A stretch of 64,000 nt of DNA from assembly GCF_036567765.1 (NCBI RefSeq), contig NZ_DATCTU010000112.1, positions 111,709 through 175,708 of the forward strand. Reading direction: 5' to 3'. The notes under the pieces are model-generated. The model was given only the letters and a program-made list of their open reading frames with translations. It was not told where the DNA came from and ran no database searches. Shown here in pieces: positions 55,431 to 63,820 of this stretch (the first letter of the stretch is position 1; each line of letters starts with the position of its first letter). The position numbers and the translations under genes are program-made. Origin of the DNA: Pseudobacteroides sp. Its GTDB lineage: Bacteria > Bacillota > Clostridia > Acetivibrionales > DSM-2933.

Positions 55431-56051
55431 ATGAGTTACATAGTGATGATACTTTCAGGTTTAATTGCAGGAAATCTTGTAAATATATATACTAACAGAA
55501 AGATACTCACAGGTAACATTGCGGAAGATTACAAAGGCATGTTCGTAAAGGATGCGAGCTTCTATCTCATTCAATTTTTCATGGTATCCATGTACCTATT
55601 CATCTATTTTAAGGCATCGGATTTCAACGAAATCCTAAAATTTTCTTTGTTTTCAGCGTTGATGCTTGCCGCCGCAATGGAGGACTTTAACAGCCAGCAG
55701 ATACCCAATAAACTTATTGTCGGGTTTATAATAATAGGGGTAATTATTAACCTGTTTATACATGACACAAACACATGCATTGGAATACTCATAACAGTTT
55801 TATCCGCTGCAGGCATTTTCGGAATTATCTATAAAACCTCAAAAGGCGGAATTGGTGCAGGGGATGTAAAACTTATAATATGTTCTGCACTTTTTTTGGA
55901 ACCTGGGGATTTATTTACCACCATAGTAATTGCATTTCTGTTTACATTTCTAACAGGCATAATACTTATGATCTTAAGGCGTTTGGGCAAAAAGACGTTG
56001 GTACCCTTCAGCCCTTTCATACTGGCAGGTTTTCTTGTTTCTTTATTTTAA
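55431..56051 (+). CDS. A24 prepilin peptidase 1 (CpaA/TadV type)
   Basis: 206 residues, six predicted TM segments. The two catalytic aspartates are in AAMEDFNSQQIPNKL and GIGAGDVKLI (the GxGD motif). The enzyme lacks the N-methylation domain, as is usual for the Tad type. Start 55431 after gggagga, 10 bases after the pseudopilin. Confidence 0.9.
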   Translation: MSYIVMILSGLIAGNLVNIYTNRKILTGNIAEDYKGMFVKDASFYLIQFFMVSMYLFIYFKASDFNEILKFSLFSALMLAAAMEDFNSQQIPNKLIVGFIIIGVIINLFIHDTNTCIGILITVLSAAGIFGIIYKTSKGGIGAGDVKLIICSALFLEPGDLFTTIVIAFLFTFLTGIILMILRRLGKKTLVPFSPFILAGFLVSLF

Positions 56052-56099
56052 GGGATACATGCTGCTGCCGGAGGAATTATAAAAAAAGGTGGGTCGTAT

Positions 56100-57593
56100 A
56101 TGAGTTATATAAAAGATCTTTTCAGGTTTGAATTTGAGAGTGATTCTTCAGCAAGCTATCTGGTTCTTAGAAATGTGGAAGAGGATAAGCTGCAAAAGCT
56201 TCAGGTTGAAATGATAGAACAAAACCCTAATGCAGACATTATACCGTTATCGATAAGGGTCAAAAACAACGAGTATATGATTTTTTACAATATAACATCA
56301 AAAATCACTTTAAATCAATTACTTAAAAGACAAAGCCTTAAAAAGAATGAGTTTTTAGATCTTCTCATATCAATTTCCAAAACCATATCCGAATGCAAAA
56401 ATTACTATGCTTATGATAAAAATTTTGCAATTGACGGAGATTTGATTTATGTAAATCCGGCAAATCTTGATGCATCACTTATTTATATACCTGTTAGCTT
56501 TCAGGTAAGCTTCAAGGATGTATTTATTGATTTTGTGAAGAAATTGATTGATGATGTTGTGAGGATTGATGAAAATGAGGATCTGGGATTTATCCAAAAA
56601 ATTAGGGTTCAATTAAGGGAAGATATCTTTAGTATGCAGGAATTTATACGTATTTTAAGCGGATTCAGATACAAGAATGATGCGAAGGATGATCCCAATA
56701 AAAACTATATACAGGAAACCATGCTTAGGAACAATCAAAATAATGTCATTGATACAGGAAAAAATGATTTGGGCAAGGGCAGGGACAATTTAATAGAGTT
56801 AAAAACCCCAAAGGCAGAGGTAAGAGAGCAGAAATCAGTAATAAATATACCTCGAAAATCAAACAATACATTTGTTCCGATGAGGGACAATTCAAGCACG
56901 GGTAGTTCAGGTACAATACTTGCATACTCAAAGAACTCAATATATGCAGCAATAGGGCTTCAAGCTGCAGGTATACTAGTTCTCATAATTTCTGTCATTG
57001 GCGTTTTAAAAAGCGTGAAACAGGATTTCAGTCTTGTGCTGGGTGTTGGAATAGTAGTGGGTGCCATTGACTTTCTGATCATGAGAAAATTGTTGGATAA
57101 GGATAAAATGATACCTGTACATAAAAATGAAAGCAGATCCGTTGATGATAGGTGCAAGGAAAAGGTGGCAGATGCAAAGCCTGATGTCCTGAAAGGGCCT
57201 GAAGGGGGTGTGAGGAGCCCTATAAACGAACCTGGTACCGAAATACTATGTGATAATTGTAAGGATGATACCGTTTTACTTAAAGAAAGCCCAAGTTTAC
57301 CTTATCTCATTGGTAAAAATGAAGGAAAAAATATTAAGATAATAATAAATAAAGACAGTTTTCTTATAGGAAGACTCAAATCCCAAGTGGATTGTGAAAT
57401 AAACAACTCAAGCATCAGTAAGGTTCACACTGAAATAATAAAAAAGGAGGGGCGTTATTACATTAAGGATTTAAATTCCAGCAATGGTACATATGTAAAT
57501 TCTGAAAGAATAAAGAGCAATTTTGAATTTGAGATTAAAAATCACGATGTTATAAGAATTGCAAACATGGAATTTGAATTTTGTGCTGTATAG
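56100..57593 (+). CDS. DUF6382 and FHA domain protein
   Basis: 497 residues. The N-terminal DUF6382-like region (about 1-180) resembles a degenerate kinase-like fold. Two TM segments lie near 285-325, and a C-terminal FHA domain (about 405-497) has FLIGRLKSQVDCEINN, SSISKVHTEI and NSSNGTYVNSERI, the phosphothreonine-binding residues being present. It pairs with the PP2C phosphatase that follows. No Ser/Thr kinase is encoded in the window. Confidence 0.85.
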   Translation: MSYIKDLFRFEFESDSSASYLVLRNVEEDKLQKLQVEMIEQNPNADIIPLSIRVKNNEYMIFYNITSKITLNQLLKRQSLKKNEFLDLLISISKTISECKNYYAYDKNFAIDGDLIYVNPANLDASLIYIPVSFQVSFKDVFIDFVKKLIDDVVRIDENEDLGFIQKIRVQLREDIFSMQEFIRILSGFRYKNDAKDDPNKNYIQETMLRNNQNNVIDTGKNDLGKGRDNLIELKTPKAEVREQKSVINIPRKSNNTFVPMRDNSSTGSSGTILAYSKNSIYAAIGLQAAGILVLIISVIGVLKSVKQDFSLVLGVGIVVGAIDFLIMRKLLDKDKMIPVHKNESRSVDDRCKEKVADAKPDVLKGPEGGVRSPINEPGTEILCDNCKDDTVLLKESPSLPYLIGKNEGKNIKIIINKDSFLIGRLKSQVDCEINNSSISKVHTEIIKKEGRYYIKDLNSSNGTYVNSERIKSNFEFEIKNHDVIRIANMEFEFCAV

Positions 57594-57632
57594 TTGTGTA
57601 TAAATAAAAAATATTATATAGGAGTACTACTT

Positions 57633-58445
57633 ATGTCAAGACCGGAGTTGTTTTTTTCGGCTGCCACCGATAAGGGAACTGTTAAAGAGGTAAATCAGGA
57701 CAGCATAATAATAAGAACTGGAAAAAATAAGGATGCTTCATATGGTTTGTTTGCAGTAGCAGATGGAATGGGGGGACATGCCTATGGCGAAGTAGCAAGC
57801 AAAATGGCTTGTGATGCTCTTGATTTGTGGTGGGAAGAAGAGTTGCCTCATATACTTGACAAGTGCGGCAGAAAGCTCCCTGATAGTTTGGATGGTTCTT
57901 TACACAAACTTTTTTGCAGGGTCAATAATGACATACTATGCTATTCTTCCAAAGTAGCAGAGAATGTAGGTACTACCCTAACAGTGCTATTTATATATAA
58001 CTCCGAGTTTGTGATAAAGCACATCGGTGACAGCAGAATTTATAGGATAAACAAAAGGGTACAGCAGTTGACGCTGGACCATACATGGGTTTCATCCCAG
58101 GTTTCGGCGGGAAATCTGACATGTGATGAGGCTAGGAATCATCCCAAAAGGAATGTTTTGACCCAGTGCATAGGCATTTTTAGGGAGCTAAATACTTTTA
58201 CAAGTAAGGATGCTTTTAGGGATGGGGATGTATTTATAATTGGTAGTGATGGTTTTTATGATAAATTGAATGACTTTCATTTTTTAAAAGGTGCAATGGT
58301 GTTAAGACAAAAGCCGGGATACAGCGATGATATTGCCAAAGACCTTATTTCATTTGTAAAAATGGCAGGAGAAAGGGATAACATTTCACTAATACTGGTG
58401 TATCCCAAGTTGTACGGCCTTTTAAAGTTTTTTTTGAGAAGATAA
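57633..58445 (+). CDS. PP2C-type protein serine/threonine phosphatase
   Basis: 270 residues. Start 57633 after ggagt. Metal-binding motifs: DKGTVKEVNQDS, VADGMGGHAYGEVAS, HIGDSRIYRI and GSDGFYDKL, all of PP2C. It probably dephosphorylates a protein read by the neighbouring FHA domain, giving the locus phosphorylation control (inference). Confidence 0.92.
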   Translation: MSRPELFFSAATDKGTVKEVNQDSIIIRTGKNKDASYGLFAVADGMGGHAYGEVASKMACDALDLWWEEELPHILDKCGRKLPDSLDGSLHKLFCRVNNDILCYSSKVAENVGTTLTVLFIYNSEFVIKHIGDSRIYRINKRVQQLTLDHTWVSSQVSAGNLTCDEARNHPKRNVLTQCIGIFRELNTFTSKDAFRDGDVFIIGSDGFYDKLNDFHFLKGAMVLRQKPGYSDDIAKDLISFVKMAGERDNISLILVYPKLYGLLKFFLRR

Positions 58446-58518
58446 TACTTTTAATGTTGGAAGAGTTAAATCAATTACATTTGTCTATCGCAAATAGCAA
58501 AAGGGGATGAAAAAATAA

Positions 58519-59049
58519 ATGGCAATAAAATTTACAGCACTTTTTATTCTATTACTCCTAGCTGTTTTCAATGATATAAAGTCATTCAAAATAAAAAACC
58601 TTATAACTTATCCGGCAGTATCATTGGGGTTTGTTGTAAATACCTGTTTGAGGGGTGCTGAAGGATTTAAAGATTCAATTTCGGGAGCTATAATACCCTT
58701 AATTGTTCTTTTTATTTTTTTTGCATTACGTATGTTAGGAGCTGGAGATATAAAGCTTTTTTGTGCTATAGGTGCTCTCATGGGTTGGAAATTTAGTGTC
58801 TTGTGTATTGCTTATTCATTTATTTTTGGAGGATTTATTTCAATCATCATTTTATTGTATAGAAAAAATACCAAACAAAGGTTTAAACATCTCTTTGACT
58901 ATTTAAAGACAACACTTTTGTTAATGAAAATAGATAAATATCAGGATTACAATAATAATAAAAATGGACTTTTCAGGTTTTCATTTGCTGTTTTAGGTGG
59001 AACTTTATCAGTTGTGATAGAATTGTTTATTTTTAATTCTATTTTTTGA
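58519..59049 (+). CDS. A24 prepilin peptidase 2
   Basis: 176 residues with several TM segments. Catalytic Asp in LAVFNDIKSFKIKNLITY and GxGD in RMLGAGDIKLF. It differs from the first peptidase in length and sequence, so it is not a recent duplication. It ends the Tad run. Confidence 0.87.
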   Translation: MAIKFTALFILLLLAVFNDIKSFKIKNLITYPAVSLGFVVNTCLRGAEGFKDSISGAIIPLIVLFIFFALRMLGAGDIKLFCAIGALMGWKFSVLCIAYSFIFGGFISIIILLYRKNTKQRFKHLFDYLKTTLLLMKIDKYQDYNNNKNGLFRFSFAVLGGTLSVVIELFIFNSIF

Positions 59050-59139
59050 GCGGAATAACGTTATGGACATGACGATTAATTACTGGTAAACTAGAGAAGA
59101 GAAAGATATTAATTTAATTAGATGAAAAGGTGGGGTATT

Positions 59140-59637
59140 GTGGCTAGAAAGATTTTGTTACCGGTAATTTCTTTGTTATGTATTATGTTTCTTTTTGTTT
59201 CCTGCAGTGAAAAAAGCAATAATAAAAGTAAAAGCAATAGTAATAGTAGTGTTCCTTCCCACGTAGGCATGTATACGAACTATAATTCATCCATACTTTT
59301 AAAAGCGGATGGATCATTTGTTACAACTATTAGTGAAGGTACTAATACAGATTTGGTTTTTACAGGTAAATATACGCTTAATGGAGAAGATATTGTCTTC
59401 GATAATCAGAAAATGAACGGAGATGATTTAGGAACCGTTTTAAATGGAAAGCTTAAGGATGGAGTTATTAGTTATGATGGGGGAAAACCTTTTACTAAAG
59501 ATGAAGACTATGAGCTGAAAAAAGAGGATATTGCACCTAAGGAAGAACCAAAGTCTGTTGTATCGGCAGGTGCAGCTACTTCATCTCCAACTACGGAAAA
59601 TTCTTCTCCCAATCCATCGAATAATGACCAAAAGTAA
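59140..59637 (+). CDS. Putative lipoprotein of unknown function
   Basis: 165 residues from a GTG at 59140, preferred because aaggtgggg precedes it. Signal peptide with lipobox LFVSC (Cys22), a Ser/Asn/Lys-rich stretch, a small beta domain (about 40-115) and a Ser/Thr/Pro-rich tail. No recognised family. A large hairpin follows. Confidence 0.6.
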   Translation: MARKILLPVISLLCIMFLFVSCSEKSNNKSKSNSNSSVPSHVGMYTNYNSSILLKADGSFVTTISEGTNTDLVFTGKYTLNGEDIVFDNQKMNGDDLGTVLNGKLKDGVISYDGGKPFTKDEDYELKKEDIAPKEEPKSVVSAGAATSSPTTENSSPNPSNNDQK

Positions 59638-59694
59638 AAAAATATTGTATAATATATATAGTGATTACGATAAGTTTGTGGTATTCATTTTGTA

Positions 59695-59757
59695 AAGTTA
59701 TTTATCAATTTGCATAAAGGAAGTTCCTTTATGCCTAGTATAAATAACTTGTTTTTT
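59695..59757 (+). terminator. Nested double-stem terminator
   Basis: Outer arms aagttatttat (59695-59705) and ataaataactt (59740-59750) are exact complements. Inner arms gcataaaggaa (59712-59722) and ttcctttatgc (59724-59734) are also exact. A run of T begins at 59752. Confidence 0.75.
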
Positions 59758-59906
59758 AATTCTAAGGATAATTTAAAAAATTTAAAATAAATAAAAAATT
59801 TACATTTATTATTTATTATGGTATCCTATTGAAGGTTAATTTATGCCATCAATCTTAATGCTTTATAAAAACTATACTAAATTTTAAAAAGGGAGTGGTT
59901 AAAAAA

Positions 59907-60947
59907 ATGAGAAAGGTGTTACCAATTTTTATTTCACTGTGCATACTTATGAGCAGTGTTCTAAATGTCTTCGCTGTCGGTGATTCTTTAGACACGATTT
60001 TGAATGGACAGGCACCGACAATTGAAGTAGTGAAAGCAAAGCTTGACAGACTGGTTACTTATACGACCAAAAAGTTTAAAGATGTCAAGTCCACACACTG
60101 GTATGTAAAAAGTTTGTCAAAATTGGTGGGAATGAAGGGGATTGATGGCTACAAAGATGGAACATTCAGACCTCAAGGCCAAATTACTGTAGCTGAATTT
60201 ACAAAACTATTACTGGCTGCAGCAGGTTATCAGGAAGATATTGCTTTAGGAGAGTGGTATGCCAATTATGTGGCAAAAGCTAAGGAATTAGGAGTAATTG
60301 AGAACAGTGACAACTATAACTATAAAAGCGGCATGAAAAGAAAAGATATGGCAAAAATGATATGCAAGCTTTTGGATGTTAAGCCGTCAACATCTGGTAC
60401 TTCAGTCTTTAGTGACGCTAAGAACATTGATTCCAAATGGATAGATGCAGCATTTAACGAGTATCTCATCAGAGGATATGGTAAAGAAGGTGCGAGAACT
60501 TTCAAGCCTATGCAAACCGCAACAAGAGCAGAGGTTAGCGAAATGGTAATGCGTGCTTTAGAGTACAGGGAAAATCCTGAAGAGTTCAAAAAAGCCAATG
60601 GAGCTGATAGTACCAGCACAAGTCCAAGCACAAGTACTTCTTATACTGAGGTAAAGGGATATAAGATACCCGATAAGTCTGAAGTCATTGTTAGAACAGA
60701 TTTTGAGATAGCTGAAATAATAATCAGTATTGATCTAAAAAAAGATCTGAGCACTCAGATTAAAGAAACTGAAAGCATATTATTAAGCAAGTTTTCAAGC
60801 AGTGACATAAAGTCTCTGATGGATTATGTTAAACAGTATAGCGATGCTGCTACAATTTTACCTAAAAGAGAGTTTACTGTAGGCAACCGGAACATAGCTG
60901 TTGGTGGACAGGCCGGTGTTGCTACAATTACGGTTTTCTCAAATTAA
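59907..60947 (+). CDS. S-layer homology (SLH) domain protein
   Basis: 346 residues. Start 59907 after aaaaggga; a GTG at 59895 lies in the ribosome site. Signal peptide (about 1-24), three SLH repeats (about 45-105, 106-160, 165-225; KGIDGYKDGTFRPQGQITVA, RGYGKEGARTFKPMQTATRA), a Ser/Thr linker and a C-terminal domain of about 110 residues with no known family. SLH repeats bind pyruvylated wall polymer, so it is a surface protein. It neighbours the scaffoldin gene. Confidence 0.88.
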   Translation: MRKVLPIFISLCILMSSVLNVFAVGDSLDTILNGQAPTIEVVKAKLDRLVTYTTKKFKDVKSTHWYVKSLSKLVGMKGIDGYKDGTFRPQGQITVAEFTKLLLAAAGYQEDIALGEWYANYVAKAKELGVIENSDNYNYKSGMKRKDMAKMICKLLDVKPSTSGTSVFSDAKNIDSKWIDAAFNEYLIRGYGKEGARTFKPMQTATRAEVSEMVMRALEYRENPEEFKKANGADSTSTSPSTSTSYTEVKGYKIPDKSEVIVRTDFEIAEIIISIDLKKDLSTQIKETESILLSKFSSSDIKSLMDYVKQYSDAATILPKREFTVGNRNIAVGGQAGVATITVFSN

Positions 60948-61343
60948 AATGTTCTAGTATTGTGTTACTGGATGGACAAATTTATTGTAATAATTTATTG
61001 GTTTATGTTACAATATAACTGACATATTTAAGCAATACAATTTATTCTACTGTTAATGATTAACAGTGGATTTGTAGATGTTACTTTCGGAAATGCGTCT
61101 TACATAGCCTAAATATAAGGAATCTTGTATTTGTATGTTTTCTTGAAGTATGGGAAGTTATGGTGCATTCTACGCCACAATCTCTCACGACAGAATCAAG
61201 GTAGCAAAATCGCAAGCAATTTTGATTTTCCGAGATAACTTTATGTCTTAAAAAACCAACGCAAAGTCAATGGTGATTTGCTTTATTTTGCTGTGGTTTT
61301 TATTAATAAATATTAAGTAAAGAGAATTTAGGGGGTAAATCGA
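60948..61343. other. Intergenic region with repeat copy C upstream of the scaffoldin gene
   Basis: 396 bases without an open frame. It holds tattgtaa/ttacaata (60983-60990 with 61008-61015), the near-perfect palindrome actgttaatgattaacagt (61048-61066), repeat copy C and a weak promoter (TTGCTT 61278-61283, 17 bases, tattaa 61301-61306) before the gene at 61344. Confidence 0.55.
61148..61231 (+). repeat. Dispersed two-hairpin repeat, copy C (complete, diverged)
   Basis: Hairpin 1 arms 61154-61166 and 61172-61184 keep the acgcca core and 5-base loop, with three mismatches. The spacer tcacgaca is identical to copy A. Hairpin 2 is reduced to caaaat (61205-61210) with attttg (61219-61224). It lies 113 bases before the scaffoldin start. 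Confidence 0.7.
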
Positions 61344-63491
61344 ATGAATTTAAGAAGTAAAATGAGTAAGTTTCTTGTTTTTTGCTTGATTTTCATGCTC
61401 TTAGGTAACACCTCAATTGTTGCCTTAGCTGAAACTTCAACAGATGGATTCAAAATAGTTATAGGAAATGCTAGAGGCAATGCTGGAGAAACTATAACAG
61501 TACCTGTTAGTTTTCAAAATGTACCATCATCGGGTATAAATAACTGCGACTTTTCTGTTAAATTTGATGATCAAGTATTAGATTTTATTGGTACAGAGGC
61601 AGGTCCGATTGTTACATTAGCAGTAGCAAATTATTCTGCTAATTATGCTGAAAGGGTAAAAGACGGTCCTAAATATATTAACTTCTTGTTTAATGATGCG
61701 ACTCAAGGAATTATGCCTATAGCAAGTTCAGGTGTTTTTGCAAATATTAAGTTAAAGATTAGACAAGATTCAAATGATGCTATTTCTAACATAAAGGTTC
61801 AAGCAGTAGGAGCATTTTCTGGTAAGGTAGGAAATACTAGAGTTGAAATTAAAGTTTCTTTTGCAGATGGCTATGCAGCAATAGGTAATGCAACTCCTGA
61901 GCCTTCGGAGCTTCCTACAAGCACACCAACAAATACACCAACAAATACACCAACAAATACGCCAACAGAAACACCAACAAACACACCAACAAACACACCG
62001 ACAAATACGCCAACAAACACACCGACAAACACACCAACAAATACGCCAACAGAAACACCAACAAACACACCAACAAACACACCGACAAACACACCAACAA
62101 ATACGCCAACAAATACGCCAGTACCAACAAACACACCAACAAACACACCAACAGAAACACCAACAAACACACCGACAAACACACCGACAAACACGCCAAC
62201 AAATACACCAGTACCGACAAATACACCAACAAACACAGCAACAGCAACACCAGTACCAACAAATACACCAACAAATACAGCAACAGCAACACCAATACCG
62301 ACAAATACACCAACAATTGCACCAACAGCAACACCAATACCAACAAATACACCAACAATTGCACCAACAGCAACACTGGTACCAACAAATACGCCAACAA
62401 CTGCACCAACAGCAACACCAGTATCAACAAATACACCAACAATTGCACCAACAATAACGGTTACACCAACAGCAACACCTGATGCATCTGTTTCACCGAC
62501 AATAACAGCAACACCAACACCTGATGCAACAACAACACCAACAGCAACAGCTGATGCATCTGCTTCACCAACAGTAACAGCAACACCAACACCTGATGCA
62601 TCATCAACACCGACAGGTGCAGCAACAACAACACCAACAGCAACATCGGATGCATCTGCTTCACCGACAATAACAGCAACACCAACATCTGGTGCATCAT
62701 CAACACCGACAGGTACACCAGCAGGTACACCAACAGGTATGGGATCACAGACTCCTACAAAGGCACCTTCACCTACACCTTCAAGCACAACAATACCTGC
62801 ATCGAATGTTCCAGGGGGTGTTATTACACCAACAGCAATACCAACAGTAACAGCAACTGCGGTGCCAACTGTGACGCCAACTGCAATAAAAATACAGACG
62901 CCAACTTCAAAGCCTACACCGACACCTGTAGTGGTTGAACCTACAAGTAAGCGTCCGTCGGCATCGGATATAAGTGGTCATTGGGCAGAGCAGTACATCA
63001 TCAAGTTAATAGAAAAAGGTTTTGTAGAAGGTTACAAGGATGGAACAATCAAGCCAAATGCAGTATTAACAAGAGCTGAAATAGCAGTGATTTTTGTAAA
63101 AATGAAAGGGCTTAAGACTGTAAATAATCCTGAAGTTAAGTTCAAGGATGATGATAAAATACCGGCTTGGGCAAAACCTTATGTATATGCTGCATATAAG
63201 GCTGGAATAATTGAAGGCTATAATGATAAAACATTCAGGTCTTCAAATATTCTGACAAGAGCAGAAATTTCAGCGATGATAGTTAGATCATTAGGGTATA
63301 AGGAATCAACAACCAAACTTGGATTTAGTGATTCAAAGAGTATTCCTAAATGGGCATTGGGTTATATTACAACAGCTTATGAATTAAAACTCATAAACGG
63401 TTATAATAATAACACGTTTGTACCTAACGGCAAGGTAACTAGAGCAGAAGCATTCACAATAATTGCTAAAAGCCTTGATTTGAAGAAATAA
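61344..63491 (+). CDS. Cell-surface anchoring scaffoldin: cohesin, Thr/Pro linker, three SLH
   Basis: 715 residues. Signal peptide (1-30). One cohesin (about 33-180) resembles type I: GNAGETITVPVSF, GINNCDFSVKFDDQVLDFIG, NFLFNDATQG, SSGVFANIKLKI. A linker of about 350 residues follows, made of TNTP/TETP repeats, then TATPI/TIAP and DASxSPT units, presumably extended and glycosylated. Three SLH repeats (about 540-715) with EGYKDGTIKPNAVLTRAE, EGYNDKTFRSSNILTRAE and NGYNNNTFVPNGKVTRAE end the protein. This is the layout of OlpA/OlpC-type anchoring proteins that bind type I dockerins directly, so the GH9 enzyme here is a plausible ligand (inference). ATG after aggggg. Confidence 0.93.
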   Translation: MNLRSKMSKFLVFCLIFMLLGNTSIVALAETSTDGFKIVIGNARGNAGETITVPVSFQNVPSSGINNCDFSVKFDDQVLDFIGTEAGPIVTLAVANYSANYAERVKDGPKYINFLFNDATQGIMPIASSGVFANIKLKIRQDSNDAISNIKVQAVGAFSGKVGNTRVEIKVSFADGYAAIGNATPEPSELPTSTPTNTPTNTPTNTPTETPTNTPTNTPTNTPTNTPTNTPTNTPTETPTNTPTNTPTNTPTNTPTNTPVPTNTPTNTPTETPTNTPTNTPTNTPTNTPVPTNTPTNTATATPVPTNTPTNTATATPIPTNTPTIAPTATPIPTNTPTIAPTATLVPTNTPTTAPTATPVSTNTPTIAPTITVTPTATPDASVSPTITATPTPDATTTPTATADASASPTVTATPTPDASSTPTGAATTTPTATSDASASPTITATPTSGASSTPTGTPAGTPTGMGSQTPTKAPSPTPSSTTIPASNVPGGVITPTAIPTVTATAVPTVTPTAIKIQTPTSKPTPTPVVVEPTSKRPSASDISGHWAEQYIIKLIEKGFVEGYKDGTIKPNAVLTRAEIAVIFVKMKGLKTVNNPEVKFKDDDKIPAWAKPYVYAAYKAGIIEGYNDKTFRSSNILTRAEISAMIVRSLGYKESTTKLGFSDSKSIPKWALGYITTAYELKLINGYNNNTFVPNGKVTRAEAFTIIAKSLDLKK
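61905..62955 (+). repeat. Tandem coding repeats of the scaffoldin linker
   Basis: About 1 kb of imperfect 12-base units (acaccaacaaat and variants) with longer super-repeats of 36-48 bases. The low-complexity sequence also leaves the minus strand open, which is not a gene. Such arrays are prone to length change. Confidence 0.85.
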
Positions 63492-63509
63492 AATAACTAA
63501 TGGCAGGAA

Positions 63510-63547
63510 AGTACCTGATAATTATTAATTATCGGGTGCTTTTTTTA
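63510..63547 (+). terminator. Intrinsic terminator after the scaffoldin gene
   Basis: A 14-bp stem (63510-63523 with 63527-63540, two G-U pairs), 3-base loop and a run of seven T. Confidence 0.85.
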
Positions 63548-63820
63548 TATCTAGTAAAATAAATGGACTTATATACACAATCTGATAAAATATTGTATAT
63601 ATAGCTCGGTTATTTGATAGTATATTTAGACAAAAGGAGTTAAAATATAGCTAGCTACATATACGAAATTTTTACGGTAATGCAGTAAGAGTTTTTGTAT
63701 TGGTGTAATCACTACATATATGGGACGTCCTCTAAAACCATACGCAATGGCCGCCATGTCCTGTGGCGAATCGTTAGAGCTAGGCTTTGGAGTAGAAAAG
63801 AAATTTATTGAGGTTAATTG

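Noticed and set aside
61871..62788. Long minus-strand open frame of Val/Gly repeats
   Set aside because: It is the reverse complement of the Thr/Pro linker repeats. It has no ribosome site and is not a plausible protein.
61905..62955. Regular short repeats resembling a CRISPR array
   Set aside because: Units are 12 bases, in frame within a protein gene, with no unique spacers and no cas genes.
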